Assembly (NCBI GenBank): GCA_963825585.1 | Contig: CAWGTX010000001.1 | Location: 186,001-250,000, forward strand | Length of the DNA: 64,000 bases | Direction of reading: 5' to 3' | Origin: JAOUGY01 sp963825585 | Lineage (GTDB): Bacteria > Actinomycetota > Acidimicrobiia > Spongiisociales > ZC4RG35 | In this document: positions 7,767 to 13,709 of the stretch, piece after piece | How positions within the stretch are numbered: position 1 is the stretch's first letter | Layout of the letters: each line of letters opens with the position of its first letter | Program-made: the position numbers and the translations under genes | The notes under the pieces: model-generated | Seen by the model: the letters and a program-made list of their open reading frames with translations, nothing else | The model's database searches: none | What the model was told of the DNA's origin: nothing

Positions 7767-8163
7767 CACCCTCGTCGCCCTGATCGAAGCCTGGGTGGCC
7801 GATCCCGACGGCGACGTCGTCTACGCCGAGGAGGTCGACGGTCGCTGGGCGACCCGGCTCCGCCAGGAATGCCGTGAGGCAACCACCATCTGGTGGGACG
7901 TGGGGCAGCGCACCGTGACCGCCGAGGCATACGTCCTGCCCGCTCCCACCGCCAACCACGCCGGAGTGTTCCGGCTGTGTCTGATCCGCAACGCGTCGGC
8001 CCTCCGGGTGTACTTCGCCCTCGATGGGGAAGAAGCCGTCGTACTCCGAGCCCGGGTCCCCGTGGAAGATGCCACCCCCGAAGTGCTCGACCAGGTTCTG
8101 GCCGAGATCCATCAACAGGTCGAGCTCAGCTTCCGGCCGCTGGTGCGGATGGCGTTTCAGTAG
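7750..8163 (+). CDS. YbjN-domain protein
   Basis: 137 residues from the GTG at 7750, which overlaps the mshA stop by 17 bases (a second GTG at 7738 would add four residues). The fold pattern, with RQECREATTIWWDVGQRTV, EAYVLPAP, YFALDGEEAVVLRARVP and a final helix ending RPLVRMAF, fits YbjN/type III secretion chaperone-like proteins. Function is not established; the conserved position after mshA in actinobacteria suggests a link to thiol metabolism or to MshA regulation, but this is only synteny. Confidence 0.75.
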   Translation: MSQTRDTLVALIEAWVADPDGDVVYAEEVDGRWATRLRQECREATTIWWDVGQRTVTAEAYVLPAPTANHAGVFRLCLIRNASALRVYFALDGEEAVVLRARVPVEDATPEVLDQVLAEIHQQVELSFRPLVRMAFQ

Positions 8164-8238
8164 GTTCGAGCGAGCGAGCTGAGCCACGAGCACGCTCTGG
8201 CGGTCGCCGAGCGGCTCGCGAAAAGACCTGTTGAGGAG

Positions 8239-8295
8239 TTGTTCACAGGGGGTTGTGCACAAGACCCTGTGGAAACATGTGGAAACGGTGGACAA
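8239..8295. promoter_or_regulatory. Cluster of five DnaA-box-like 9-mers
   Basis: Within 57 bases: TTGTTCACA (8239-8247) and TTGTGCACA (8253-8261) on the plus strand, then GTTTCCACA (8268-8276), GTTTCCACA (8278-8286) and TTGTCCACC (8287-8295) on the minus strand. Each differs from TTGTCCACA or TTATCCACA at one or two positions. The opposed orientation and tight spacing look like a DnaA binding region. dnaA and dnaN are not nearby, so this may be a titration or reactivation site, or a displaced origin. Confidence 0.5.
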
Positions 8296-8385
8296 CTCAG
8301 CTGTCGCTCACTGACGGTGGCTGGCGGCTGGAGGTCCCGTCACGCTGCGTCGTGACTACTCACTTCGAGGTCAGGAATGACCATC

Positions 8386-8414
8386 TTGACCCACCCAACG
8401 GTCATCGGTAGCTT
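8386..8414 (+). promoter_or_regulatory. Sigma-70-like promoter with no obvious gene
   Basis: TTGACC at 8386-8391, an exact 17-base spacer and TAGCTT at 8409-8414, predicting transcription from about 8421. Downstream there is only a six-codon frame from the ATG at 8424 and then sequence antisense to the CAP gene. It could drive a small or antisense RNA. Confidence 0.4.
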
Positions 8415-8573
8415 CGTGAATGCGACGCCCGAGGTGCTGAATCGGGAGCCATGAACCGTTCGGGGAAGTGCGGAGAGGGCTCACGAGGAGGTTCCTCGGG
8501 CGCTTGCATTTCTACAGCGCCGGGCACTCCTTCACCCTCCGGCTCCTCGCTCCACGCTCCGTGCCCTCGGCGT

Positions 8574-9173
8574 TCAATCGATACATGCCGAGCCCTGCGA
8601 TCCCAGCGGGGAGCAGAGTTCGCGGTTGGACCGTTCGAACACGGCGACGGCACTGAGCAGTCGCGAGACGGCGAACTCGGGGAGCCCCGAGATCAGCACC
8701 ATGGCGCCGGTGGCGCCATCTTCGGCGGGGGCGTCGGGGGAGCGGCGCATGAAGACGACCGTGGTGAACAGCACCCCGTCGGCGGCTCTCGCCATGCCCA
8801 CGCCGATCCGGTCGAAGTCGCCGAGCACGTTGGCCCGGTGGCTCTCGGACTCCATGAACGCCTGGTGGATGGCCTCGACGCTCGGCCCGCGCCCGACGTT
8901 CTCGCCCAGCAGCTCCCAGTCGGAAGCGTACGAGGTGAGCTCGCCTGACGAGCTGTGGAACAGGTCGCCCTGCTCGATCATTCCGGCCGTGTGGCCCCTG
9001 GCGGATGCGATCAGCCCGATGTCGGCGACGAGCGGCTCCAGTCCCGCCTCCTCCCGCGCCGCGTTGACGAGCAGGAACAGCTCGACCTCGTCGGACCCGT
9101 CCGCCGCAGCCGGAAGCGCCCCCGCACCGAGCACGAGAGCCATCACGACCGCGACCAAACCGAGCTTGCGCAT
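8574..9173 (-). CDS. Secreted CAP/SCP-domain protein
   Basis: 199 residues from the ATG at 9173. A short basic start and hydrophobic run (MRKLGLVAVVMALVLGAG, cleavage near PAAADG) form a signal peptide. The CAP domain is clear: ARGHTAGMIEQGDLFHS, LLGENVGRG and MESESHRANVLG, which include the conserved His and Glu of the CAP cavity. Bacterial CAP proteins are secreted or wall-associated; molecular functions are mostly unknown. The C-terminal 50 residues after the domain contain two Cys and no recognised motif. It stands alone, and its start is set by the signal peptide, not by a ribosome site. Confidence 0.82.
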   Translation of the reverse strand: MRKLGLVAVVMALVLGAGALPAAADGSDEVELFLLVNAAREEAGLEPLVADIGLIASARGHTAGMIEQGDLFHSSSGELTSYASDWELLGENVGRGPSVEAIHQAFMESESHRANVLGDFDRIGVGMARAADGVLFTTVVFMRRSPDAPAEDGATGAMVLISGLPEFAVSRLLSAVAVFERSNRELCSPLGSQGSACID

Positions 9174-9215
9174 ACCGGTCGTATCGGAACAATCACGCTC
9201 GAGACTTGAGAGACC

Positions 9216-9322
9216 AGCTTTGTCCCCCACGCAGTGGGGGAAGGGGCAGCAGCTTTGTCCCCTCATCGCCGCGCAGCTGCGGGGAAGGGGCCCCCTCTCG
9301 CAAGCTCGAGGGGGACAAAGCT
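9216..9322. repeat. REP-like palindromic element
   Basis: AGCTTTGTCCCC occurs at 9216-9227 and again from about 9251, and its inverse GGGGACAAAGCT closes the element at 9311-9322. Internal hairpins include CCCCC-N-GGGGG around 9224-9240. The transcript would fold into a large structure. It lies between the convergent ends of no genes: the CAP gene starts to its left and the kinase-like gene ends to its right. Confidence 0.6.
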
Positions 9323-9339
9323 ATCCACGCCGCTCGTGG

Positions 9340-10227
9340 CTATCGCTCCAACCCGAAGATCAGTTCGCGCAGATTGATCTGTTTGGTCATGAACGTGTCG
9401 AGATCGATGCGGAGGGATCCGAGGCGGAGGCCCTGCATGCCTTCTCCGGCCCTTGTGAGGACCTTGAGGGCGCCTTCCTCGTATTCCAGGCGCCCGACCC
9501 CCAGACAGTGGCCGTCGCCGTCCTGGACGCCCACCAGCACGCCATCGAGGCGGGCCAGGTCCAGACCCGGCGGGAGGGTGGGAGCGAACACGGTGGGTCG
9601 CACCCTCCACCGGTCGAGGGGAGGGGCGAAGGCGATCTCGAATGCGGCGGCCCGGCGGGTGGCGCGCTGGTCGGGGCCGACCGGGAGCACGTCGGGGTCG
9701 GCGGGGAGCGCCGAGACCTCGGTGGCGAGGAACCGTCGGAGCATGCCGATGATCGGTTCCAGTTCGCCCCCTCGCTGGAGTGCGACCACCAGTTCGGGGC
9801 GAATGAGCTCGACCTTGTGGTACTTGAGCGTCTCACCGGCCACGCCGGAGACGGCTCCGGTGGTGTCGATGATCACCAGGTCGGCGGAGCGTCGCCCTTC
9901 GTCGGCGAGGGCGACCGTGGCGATGACATGCTGGAGCACGAGCCGATCGGGGGTGATGGCGCCAACGAAGTGGAGCCGGTCGGCAACTGCCATTCGGTCG
10001 AGGTCGGCGGTGCTGTGCAGTACAGCCAGGGCGGTGCATGCCGGGGGGCCGATGGTGGAGTTGCCGACGTCGGCGTCGACGTACGCCACCGTCCGGCCTC
10101 GTTCGAGCGCTGCGCGGGCGATGCGCCGTCCGAGGGTGCTTTTTCCCGTGTCCATCGCCCCGATCAGCATCACCGAAGAGAGCGTGGAGGCACGCTCGAT
10201 CACCTCGGGAAGGACGGGGGCCGACAT
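9340..10227 (-). CDS. Clp1/Grc3-type P-loop polynucleotide kinase-like protein
   Basis: 295 residues from the ATG at 10227. The Walker A is GAMDTGKSTLGRRI, followed by VAYVDADVGNSTIGPP, the pattern of the Clp1/Grc3 family (RNA 5'-hydroxyl kinases in eukaryotes and archaea), and a Walker B-like DLVIIDTTGAVSG. The C-terminal third is a beta domain (VLVGVQDGDGHCLGVGRLEYEEG) similar in layout to the C-terminal domain of those kinases. Bacterial members are few and poorly characterised; activity on RNA 5' ends is a family inference. A TAGCAT hexamer lies 7 bases before the ATG, so it is probably leaderless and shares a short divergent promoter region with the SAM hydrolase gene. Confidence 0.75.
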   Translation of the reverse strand: MSAPVLPEVIERASTLSSVMLIGAMDTGKSTLGRRIARAALERGRTVAYVDADVGNSTIGPPACTALAVLHSTADLDRMAVADRLHFVGAITPDRLVLQHVIATVALADEGRRSADLVIIDTTGAVSGVAGETLKYHKVELIRPELVVALQRGGELEPIIGMLRRFLATEVSALPADPDVLPVGPDQRATRRAAAFEIAFAPPLDRWRVRPTVFAPTLPPGLDLARLDGVLVGVQDGDGHCLGVGRLEYEEGALKVLTRAGEGMQGLRLGSLRIDLDTFMTKQINLRELIFGLER

Positions 10228-10234
10228 GGGGCGG

Positions 10235-10240
10235 ATGCTA
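10235..10240 (-). promoter_or_regulatory. Putative -10 box (TAGCAT) of a leaderless promoter
   Basis: TAGCAT is 7 bases before the ATG at 10227, with no ribosome binding site between them. Confidence 0.5.
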
Positions 10241-10296
10241 GTTCCTCCCAGGCGGCTGCTTCGCTCGCCGCTTCGAGCGCGGTCGAGGTCGACTCC

Positions 10297-10302
10297 TACA
10301 AT
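10297..10302 (+). promoter_or_regulatory. Putative -10 box (TACAAT) of a leaderless promoter
   Basis: TACAAT is 8 bases before the ATG at 10311; it faces away from the TAGCAT box of the kinase-like gene. Confidence 0.5.
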
Positions 10303-10310
10303 CCACGGCA

Positions 10311-11138
10311 ATGTCGCTTCCCATCACGTTTCTCTCCGACTTCGGACATGACGACGAGTTCGTCGGTGTGGTCCACGGCGTAGTCGCCAAGTTGACCCCC
10401 GACGCCCGGGTCATCGACCTCAGCCACTCGATCGGCCCTGGCAACATCCGGTCGGGGGCGTTGGCGCTGACCCGTGCCATTCAGTACATCCCTGAGGGCG
10501 TCGTGCTGGCCGTGGTGGACCCCGGTGTCGGCACCACCCGCCGGGCGGTGGCTGCCCAGACCCCGTGGGGCTTCTTCGTCGGACCCGACAACGGTCTCCT
10601 CTCGCCGGCCGTGGCGATGGTTGGGGGAGCGTTTGCCATCGTGTCGATCGAGAATCCGGAGGCGCGCATTCCCAGCCCCGGCGAGACCTTCCACGGCCGC
10701 GACGTGTTCGCACCGGCGGCGGCGCTGCTGTCGTCGGGTGAGGCGAAGCTATCGGATCTGGGCCCGGCCGTCGACCCGGAATCCGTGATGCCACTCCTGC
10801 TCCCGCTGCCGGAGTCCGAAGCCGGAAAGGTGGTCGGCGAGGTGTGGTGGGTGGATCGCTATGGCAACTGCCAGACCAACATCGGACCCGACGTGATGGC
10901 CGAGGCGGGGCTTTCCCCGGGTGACGAGATCACGGTTCGTGTGGGAGCCATGACCTACGAGTGCGCCTGGGTGACCGCCTACGGCGATGTGGCCGAGGGC
11001 GACCTGCTGGTACACGTGGACTCATCGGGTCTGATGGCGGTGGCGGTGCGCAGCGGTCACGCCTCCGAAGACCTCAATCTGGGGGAGGGAACCGCCGTCA
11101 CCCTGTCTGCGCCTGGAGCCAGAACCACCACACCGTGA
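10311..11138 (+). CDS. SAM hydrolase (SAM hydroxide adenosyltransferase, DUF62 family)
   Basis: 275 residues. Family motifs are in order: ITFLSDFGHDDEFVGVVHG at the N-terminus, VVDPGVGTTRR, FVGPDNGLLSP, ETFHGRDVFAPAAA and VDRYGNCQTNI. The family hydrolyses S-adenosylmethionine to adenosine and methionine; relatives include the fluorinase and the chlorinase SalL. The Asp-Arg-His set of the hydrolases is consistent with VDPGVGTTRR and FHGRD. The physiological role in bacteria is unclear. The 3' end overlaps a possible tiny leftward gene. Confidence 0.88.
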   Translation: MSLPITFLSDFGHDDEFVGVVHGVVAKLTPDARVIDLSHSIGPGNIRSGALALTRAIQYIPEGVVLAVVDPGVGTTRRAVAAQTPWGFFVGPDNGLLSPAVAMVGGAFAIVSIENPEARIPSPGETFHGRDVFAPAAALLSSGEAKLSDLGPAVDPESVMPLLLPLPESEAGKVVGEVWWVDRYGNCQTNIGPDVMAEAGLSPGDEITVRVGAMTYECAWVTAYGDVAEGDLLVHVDSSGLMAVAVRSGHASEDLNLGEGTAVTLSAPGARTTTP

Positions 11139-11172
11139 ACGACAGGGCGATGAGCGCCAGCAATGCGAGCAT
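11098..11172 (-). CDS. Possible 24-residue hydrophobic miniprotein
   Basis: A leftward frame from the ATG at 11172 to the TGA at 11098-11100 encodes MLALLALIALSFTVWWFWLQ and four more residues, a single potential membrane helix rich in Trp; a TTG at 11196 would add eight residues. It overlaps the end of the SAM hydrolase gene by 41 bases. No ribosome binding site is clear, so this may be chance, but the composition is unlike the antisense of other genes here. Confidence 0.25.
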   Translation of the reverse strand: MLALLALIALSFTVWWFWLQAQTG

Positions 11173-11227
11173 GACGATGGCGGTGGCGGGACGCAATGGG
11201 AACCTCGGGTTGGGGGGCGGAGGGCTT

Positions 11228-11259
11228 CTGGCTACTGGCTACTGGCTACTGGCCACTGG
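11228..11259. repeat. CTGGCTA heptamer tandem repeat
   Basis: Four and a half copies of CTGGCTA/CTGGCCA lie in the short gap after the SAM hydrolase gene. They belong to the same heptamer family as those near 552, 29330 and 35760. Confidence 0.7.
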
Positions 11260-11297
11260 ACCGTAGCCCGTGGAGCGCCGGCCATCGAAGTGAGCCG

Positions 11298-11540
11298 TCA
11301 TCCGGGCCGCCGTCTCTTCGCGGCTTTCAGCAAGGCTCTGAACTCGATGATGCCCTCGGCGAGGACGGTGCCGTCGTCGGACCGCACCACCGGGATGCGC
11401 AGTCCGAACTCCTTCACGAGCTCGTCGTCGCCGTCGATCTCGATGATGCGAAGAGGGCAGCGGGTGAGGGCGGCGACACGTTGTGCCGTCGGAAGCGCGT
11501 CCTCGCACAGGTGGCAGCCGATTCTGGTGAGAAATTCCAT
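11298..11540 (-). CDS. Glutaredoxin-like (DUF836-type) thiol-disulfide protein
   Basis: 80 residues. The N-terminus MEFLTRIGCHLCEDALPTA contains the CxxC active site (Cys9, Cys12), and RIPVVRSDDG carries the cis-proline of the thioredoxin fold. Small proteins of this kind are common in actinobacteria and are often found beside rex and hemA; rex lies about 11 kb away in this window. The redox partner is unknown; mycothiol is a plausible reductant given mshA. The basic C-terminus KAAKRRRPG is a local feature. Confidence 0.82.
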   Translation of the reverse strand: MEFLTRIGCHLCEDALPTAQRVAALTRCPLRIIEIDGDDELVKEFGLRIPVVRSDDGTVLAEGIIEFRALLKAAKRRRPG

Positions 11541-11862
11541 ATCTCTGCTCAAGTGTTTCGTGAGTGTTGCCGAAGGTGTACAGTATGAGCGGGCACCTAG
11601 AGTGCCTCGGCGAGAAGAGACGGATCCGCCTTCATACCAAGGGCACGTTCGAACCCTAGGTGTGATTGGATAGCCTCCCAGCCCGCCCCATGGCGGAACT
11701 GTCGTCTCGTTGGACGAAGCCCCCTTGCCCCGGGGGCTTCGTCGCGTTGCAGGCACGCCCCAAACAGCGATGAGTCTCGCCAACTGGGGACAGAATCCAC
11801 GAGTTGAGTGTCGATTCTGGCCCCAGAAGGGTGGATGGGGTCGAACGGGATGCCGTGGCTTC
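11541..11862. other. Intergenic region with a strong hairpin
   Basis: 322 bases between the glutaredoxin-like gene and the leftward cytochrome operon. A TACAGT hexamer near 11579 could start a rightward transcript ending at the hairpin 11713-11743, so a small RNA is possible. GTTCGAACCC near 11650 resembles a tRNA T-loop, but the surrounding sequence does not fold as a tRNA. No protein gene is convincing. Confidence 0.4.
11713..11743. terminator. Perfect 12-bp stem-loop, likely terminator
   Basis: GACGAAGCCCCC at 11713-11724 pairs without mismatch with GGGGGCTTCGTC at 11732-11743 across a 7-base loop. It lies downstream of the leftward cytochrome c operon and can end that transcript; there is no long U-run on either side. 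Confidence 0.6.
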
Positions 11863-12912
11863 TCAGCCGGTGGCGCCGACGCGGGCCTCGCCACCCATCG
11901 TCGTCTCGGTCGAGGCGCCTTCGGTGGGGCCGGAGTCGTCGGTGGTGTCGCCGCCACCCTCGACCGCGGCGTCGGACTCCTCGGCACCTTCGACGAGGCC
12001 GCAGTCCACCAGCACTTCCTCGGGGTCACCACCTCCGAACACGGCCCGTTCGAACGCCACCACCGAGGCAAGATCCTCTTCGGAGAGATTCGGATGTCCC
12101 GGCATGCCTCCCGAAACCGGCTTGGCGATGTCGCCGTAGGTGCTGCGATCGGCGGCCTGGAATCCGGCCGATCCGAGCAGCACCCACTCGATGTGGTCGG
12201 CGCAGGAGCCAAACGTCAACAAGACATTGGCGAAGGCTGGTCCCGTACCACCGCCACCTCCGGCGCCATGGCACCCGGCGCACCCACCGGCTTGGTAGAG
12301 CTCGGACCCTGCGGCGATGAAGGCGGCTCCCGCCCCACCGGCGCCACCACGTCCTTCGAAGGCGCTGCCGTCACAGTTCTCGACCACGCCGGTGACGCGG
12401 TCGACGGCGAGCTCGTAGCCACCCTCTTCACAACCCGGCGGCGCCAGCGAGGCGCTCAGGTAGACCAGTCCGAACATCGGAACCACCATGAATGCCGCCG
12501 CCAACCAGCGGGGGAGCGTTCCGGAGGTACGTTCCTTCAGGCCGGCGGTGGGGACCGAGATCACCACCGGGTGCGAGAGTGCCTGTTCCGGAGTCACCGA
12601 GGCGGGGCCGGGGGGAGGCGTGACGGTGGAAGCAGCGGCGGGTGCCGGTGCCGGCGCTGCTGGTGTGGCTGCTGGTTGTTCGGTGGGGGTGGGGTCGACG
12701 GGGGCGGCTTCGGGTGCCGGTGGCGGTGCGGCGGTGGCGGGTGATGTGGCGGGTGCGGTGGCGGGGGCGGGTGCTGATCCGCCGCCTGCCCAGGCGGCGA
12801 GGATGTCGTCGACCGAGGCGCCGGTGGCTTTTGCCCTGGCTTCTGCGGAGCGTTTCACCATGGCTTCGGGAGCGTTCAATGCTGCGGCCGCTGCCGCCAG
12901 ATGCTCACTCAT
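11863..12912 (-). CDS. Membrane-anchored monoheme cytochrome c (second of the pair)
   Basis: 349 residues. Residues 12-43 form the shared module PEAMVKRSAEARAKATG; a long Ala/Pro linker (45-130) leads to a single membrane helix (about 135-156) and an exported cytochrome c domain with CAGCH at 211-215. SGGMPGHPNLSEED supplies the probable Met ligand. A Gly-rich stretch flanks the heme motif and the C-terminus is acidic and disordered. It starts by ATGA overlap with the upstream cytochrome gene and is the last gene of the operon beginning at 15124. It probably carries electrons between the bc complex and a terminal oxidase outside this window. Confidence 0.85.
   Translation of the reverse strand: MSEHLAAAAAALNAPEAMVKRSAEARAKATGASVDDILAAWAGGGSAPAPATAPATSPATAAPPPAPEAAPVDPTPTEQPAATPAAPAPAPAAASTVTPPPGPASVTPEQALSHPVVISVPTAGLKERTSGTLPRWLAAAFMVVPMFGLVYLSASLAPPGCEEGGYELAVDRVTGVVENCDGSAFEGRGGAGGAGAAFIAAGSELYQAGGCAGCHGAGGGGGTGPAFANVLLTFGSCADHIEWVLLGSAGFQAADRSTYGDIAKPVSGGMPGHPNLSEEDLASVVAFERAVFGGGDPEEVLVDCGLVEGAEESDAAVEGGGDTTDDSGPTEGASTETTMGGEARVGATG
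12762..12912. repeat. Near-identical DNA copy of 13558-13709
   Basis: The first 50 codons of the two cytochrome c genes are almost identical at DNA level, with a single silent difference seen near the start codon across about 140 bases; a further matching stretch covers the linker (around 12661-12717 and 13491-13547). This points to recent duplication or gene conversion. Confidence 0.8.
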
Positions 12913-13709
12913 GATTCGGTGTCTTCCTCGGTGCTCTCTTCGGGGGTGAAGTTGGTGGCGCTCAGATACGCCACCAGATTCGCCACGTCCTCGTCACTCA
13001 AACCGGTGTACGCCGGGTGCCCGCCGGCGCCCGAGAGCGCCGCTGCGTACATGCTGGCATCTTCCACGCGGTTGGTGACATTGGACAGATCAGGGCCGAT
13101 GCGTCGGTACCCGAGCTCCTGGTTGGCATCGGCGATCGTCACCGGGCCAAGCCCGGCGTCGATGGCGAGGGGGCGCACCATCGACGTGTGGCAGGCGCCG
13201 CACCCGAGGCTGCGATAGACGTCACGGCCGTCCTCGGCCTGGGCCGACAGCGGAACCGCCGAGCTGAACACGCCGTTGGATTCCACCGGCCCGGTGGGCG
13301 CCGCCAGCCCGGCGAGCAGCGCCATCGCAAGAGCCGAGACCGCACCGAGCATGGCGAGGAACGGTCGATCCGGTTTGGCGTCGAGCACCGGGGGTGCCGA
13401 AGGCCGGGAGACAGCAGTCACCGTCGCACCGGGTGTGGAAGCAGCGGCGGGTGCTGGTGCTGCGGGGGCGGGTGCCGCTGCTGCTGCTGGTGTGGCTGCT
13501 GGTTGTTCGGTGGGGGTGGGGTCGACGGGGGCGGCTTCGGGTGCTGGTGCGGTGGTGACGGGGGCGGGTGCTGATCCGCCGCCTGCCCAGGCGGCGAGGA
13601 TGTCGTCGACCGAGGCGCCGGTGGCTTTTGCCCTGGCTTCTGCGGAGCGTTTCACCATGGCTTCGGGAGCGTTCAATGCTGCGGCCGCTGCCGCCAGATG
13701 CTCGCTCAT
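12909..13709 (-). CDS. Membrane-anchored monoheme cytochrome c (first of the pair)
   Basis: 266 residues. Residues 1-50 match its neighbour exactly, including the RSAEARAKATG module. After an Ala/Pro linker (51-115) comes a membrane helix (about 117-138), then a cytochrome c domain with CGACH at 170-174 and a conserved IGPDLSNV turn; AYTGLSDEDVANLVAYLSA is the final helix typical of class I cytochromes c. No Met ligand is obvious in the usual place, so the sixth ligand is uncertain. It overlaps both neighbours by ATGA, so three genes are translated together. The order subunit I-like, cyt c, cyt c recalls ccoNOP. Confidence 0.85.
   Translation of the reverse strand: MSEHLAAAAAALNAPEAMVKRSAEARAKATGASVDDILAAWAGGGSAPAPVTTAPAPEAAPVDPTPTEQPAATPAAAAAPAPAAPAPAAASTPGATVTAVSRPSAPPVLDAKPDRPFLAMLGAVSALAMALLAGLAAPTGPVESNGVFSSAVPLSAQAEDGRDVYRSLGCGACHTSMVRPLAIDAGLGPVTIADANQELGYRRIGPDLSNVTNRVEDASMYAAALSGAGGHPAYTGLSDEDVANLVAYLSATNFTPEESTEEDTES

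Larger units (their letters stand above)
8164..8573. other. Intergenic region with DnaA-box-like cluster and an orphan promoter
   Basis: This 410-base gap between ybjN and the CAP gene holds five DnaA-box-like sequences (8239-8295), one sigma-70-like promoter (8386-8414) and a small hairpin CGAGGA-GGT-TCCTCG near 8487-8502. Reading frames here are antisense extensions of the CAP gene frame and I do not believe them. There is no long AT-rich segment of the kind expected for a DNA unwinding element. Confidence 0.5.

Noticed and set aside
8164..8573. Chromosomal origin of replication
   Set aside because: DnaA-like boxes are present but dnaA, dnaN, gyrase genes and an AT-rich unwinding segment are absent; kept only as a binding-site cluster.
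8626..10383. Rightward open frame of 585 codons
   Set aside because: It is antisense to the CAP and Clp1-like genes, both of which have clear domain motifs; composition is low-complexity Ser/Arg/Pro.
11640..11680. tRNA-like T-loop sequence GTTCGAACCC
   Set aside because: Flanking bases do not form the T stem, acceptor stem or anticodon arm.
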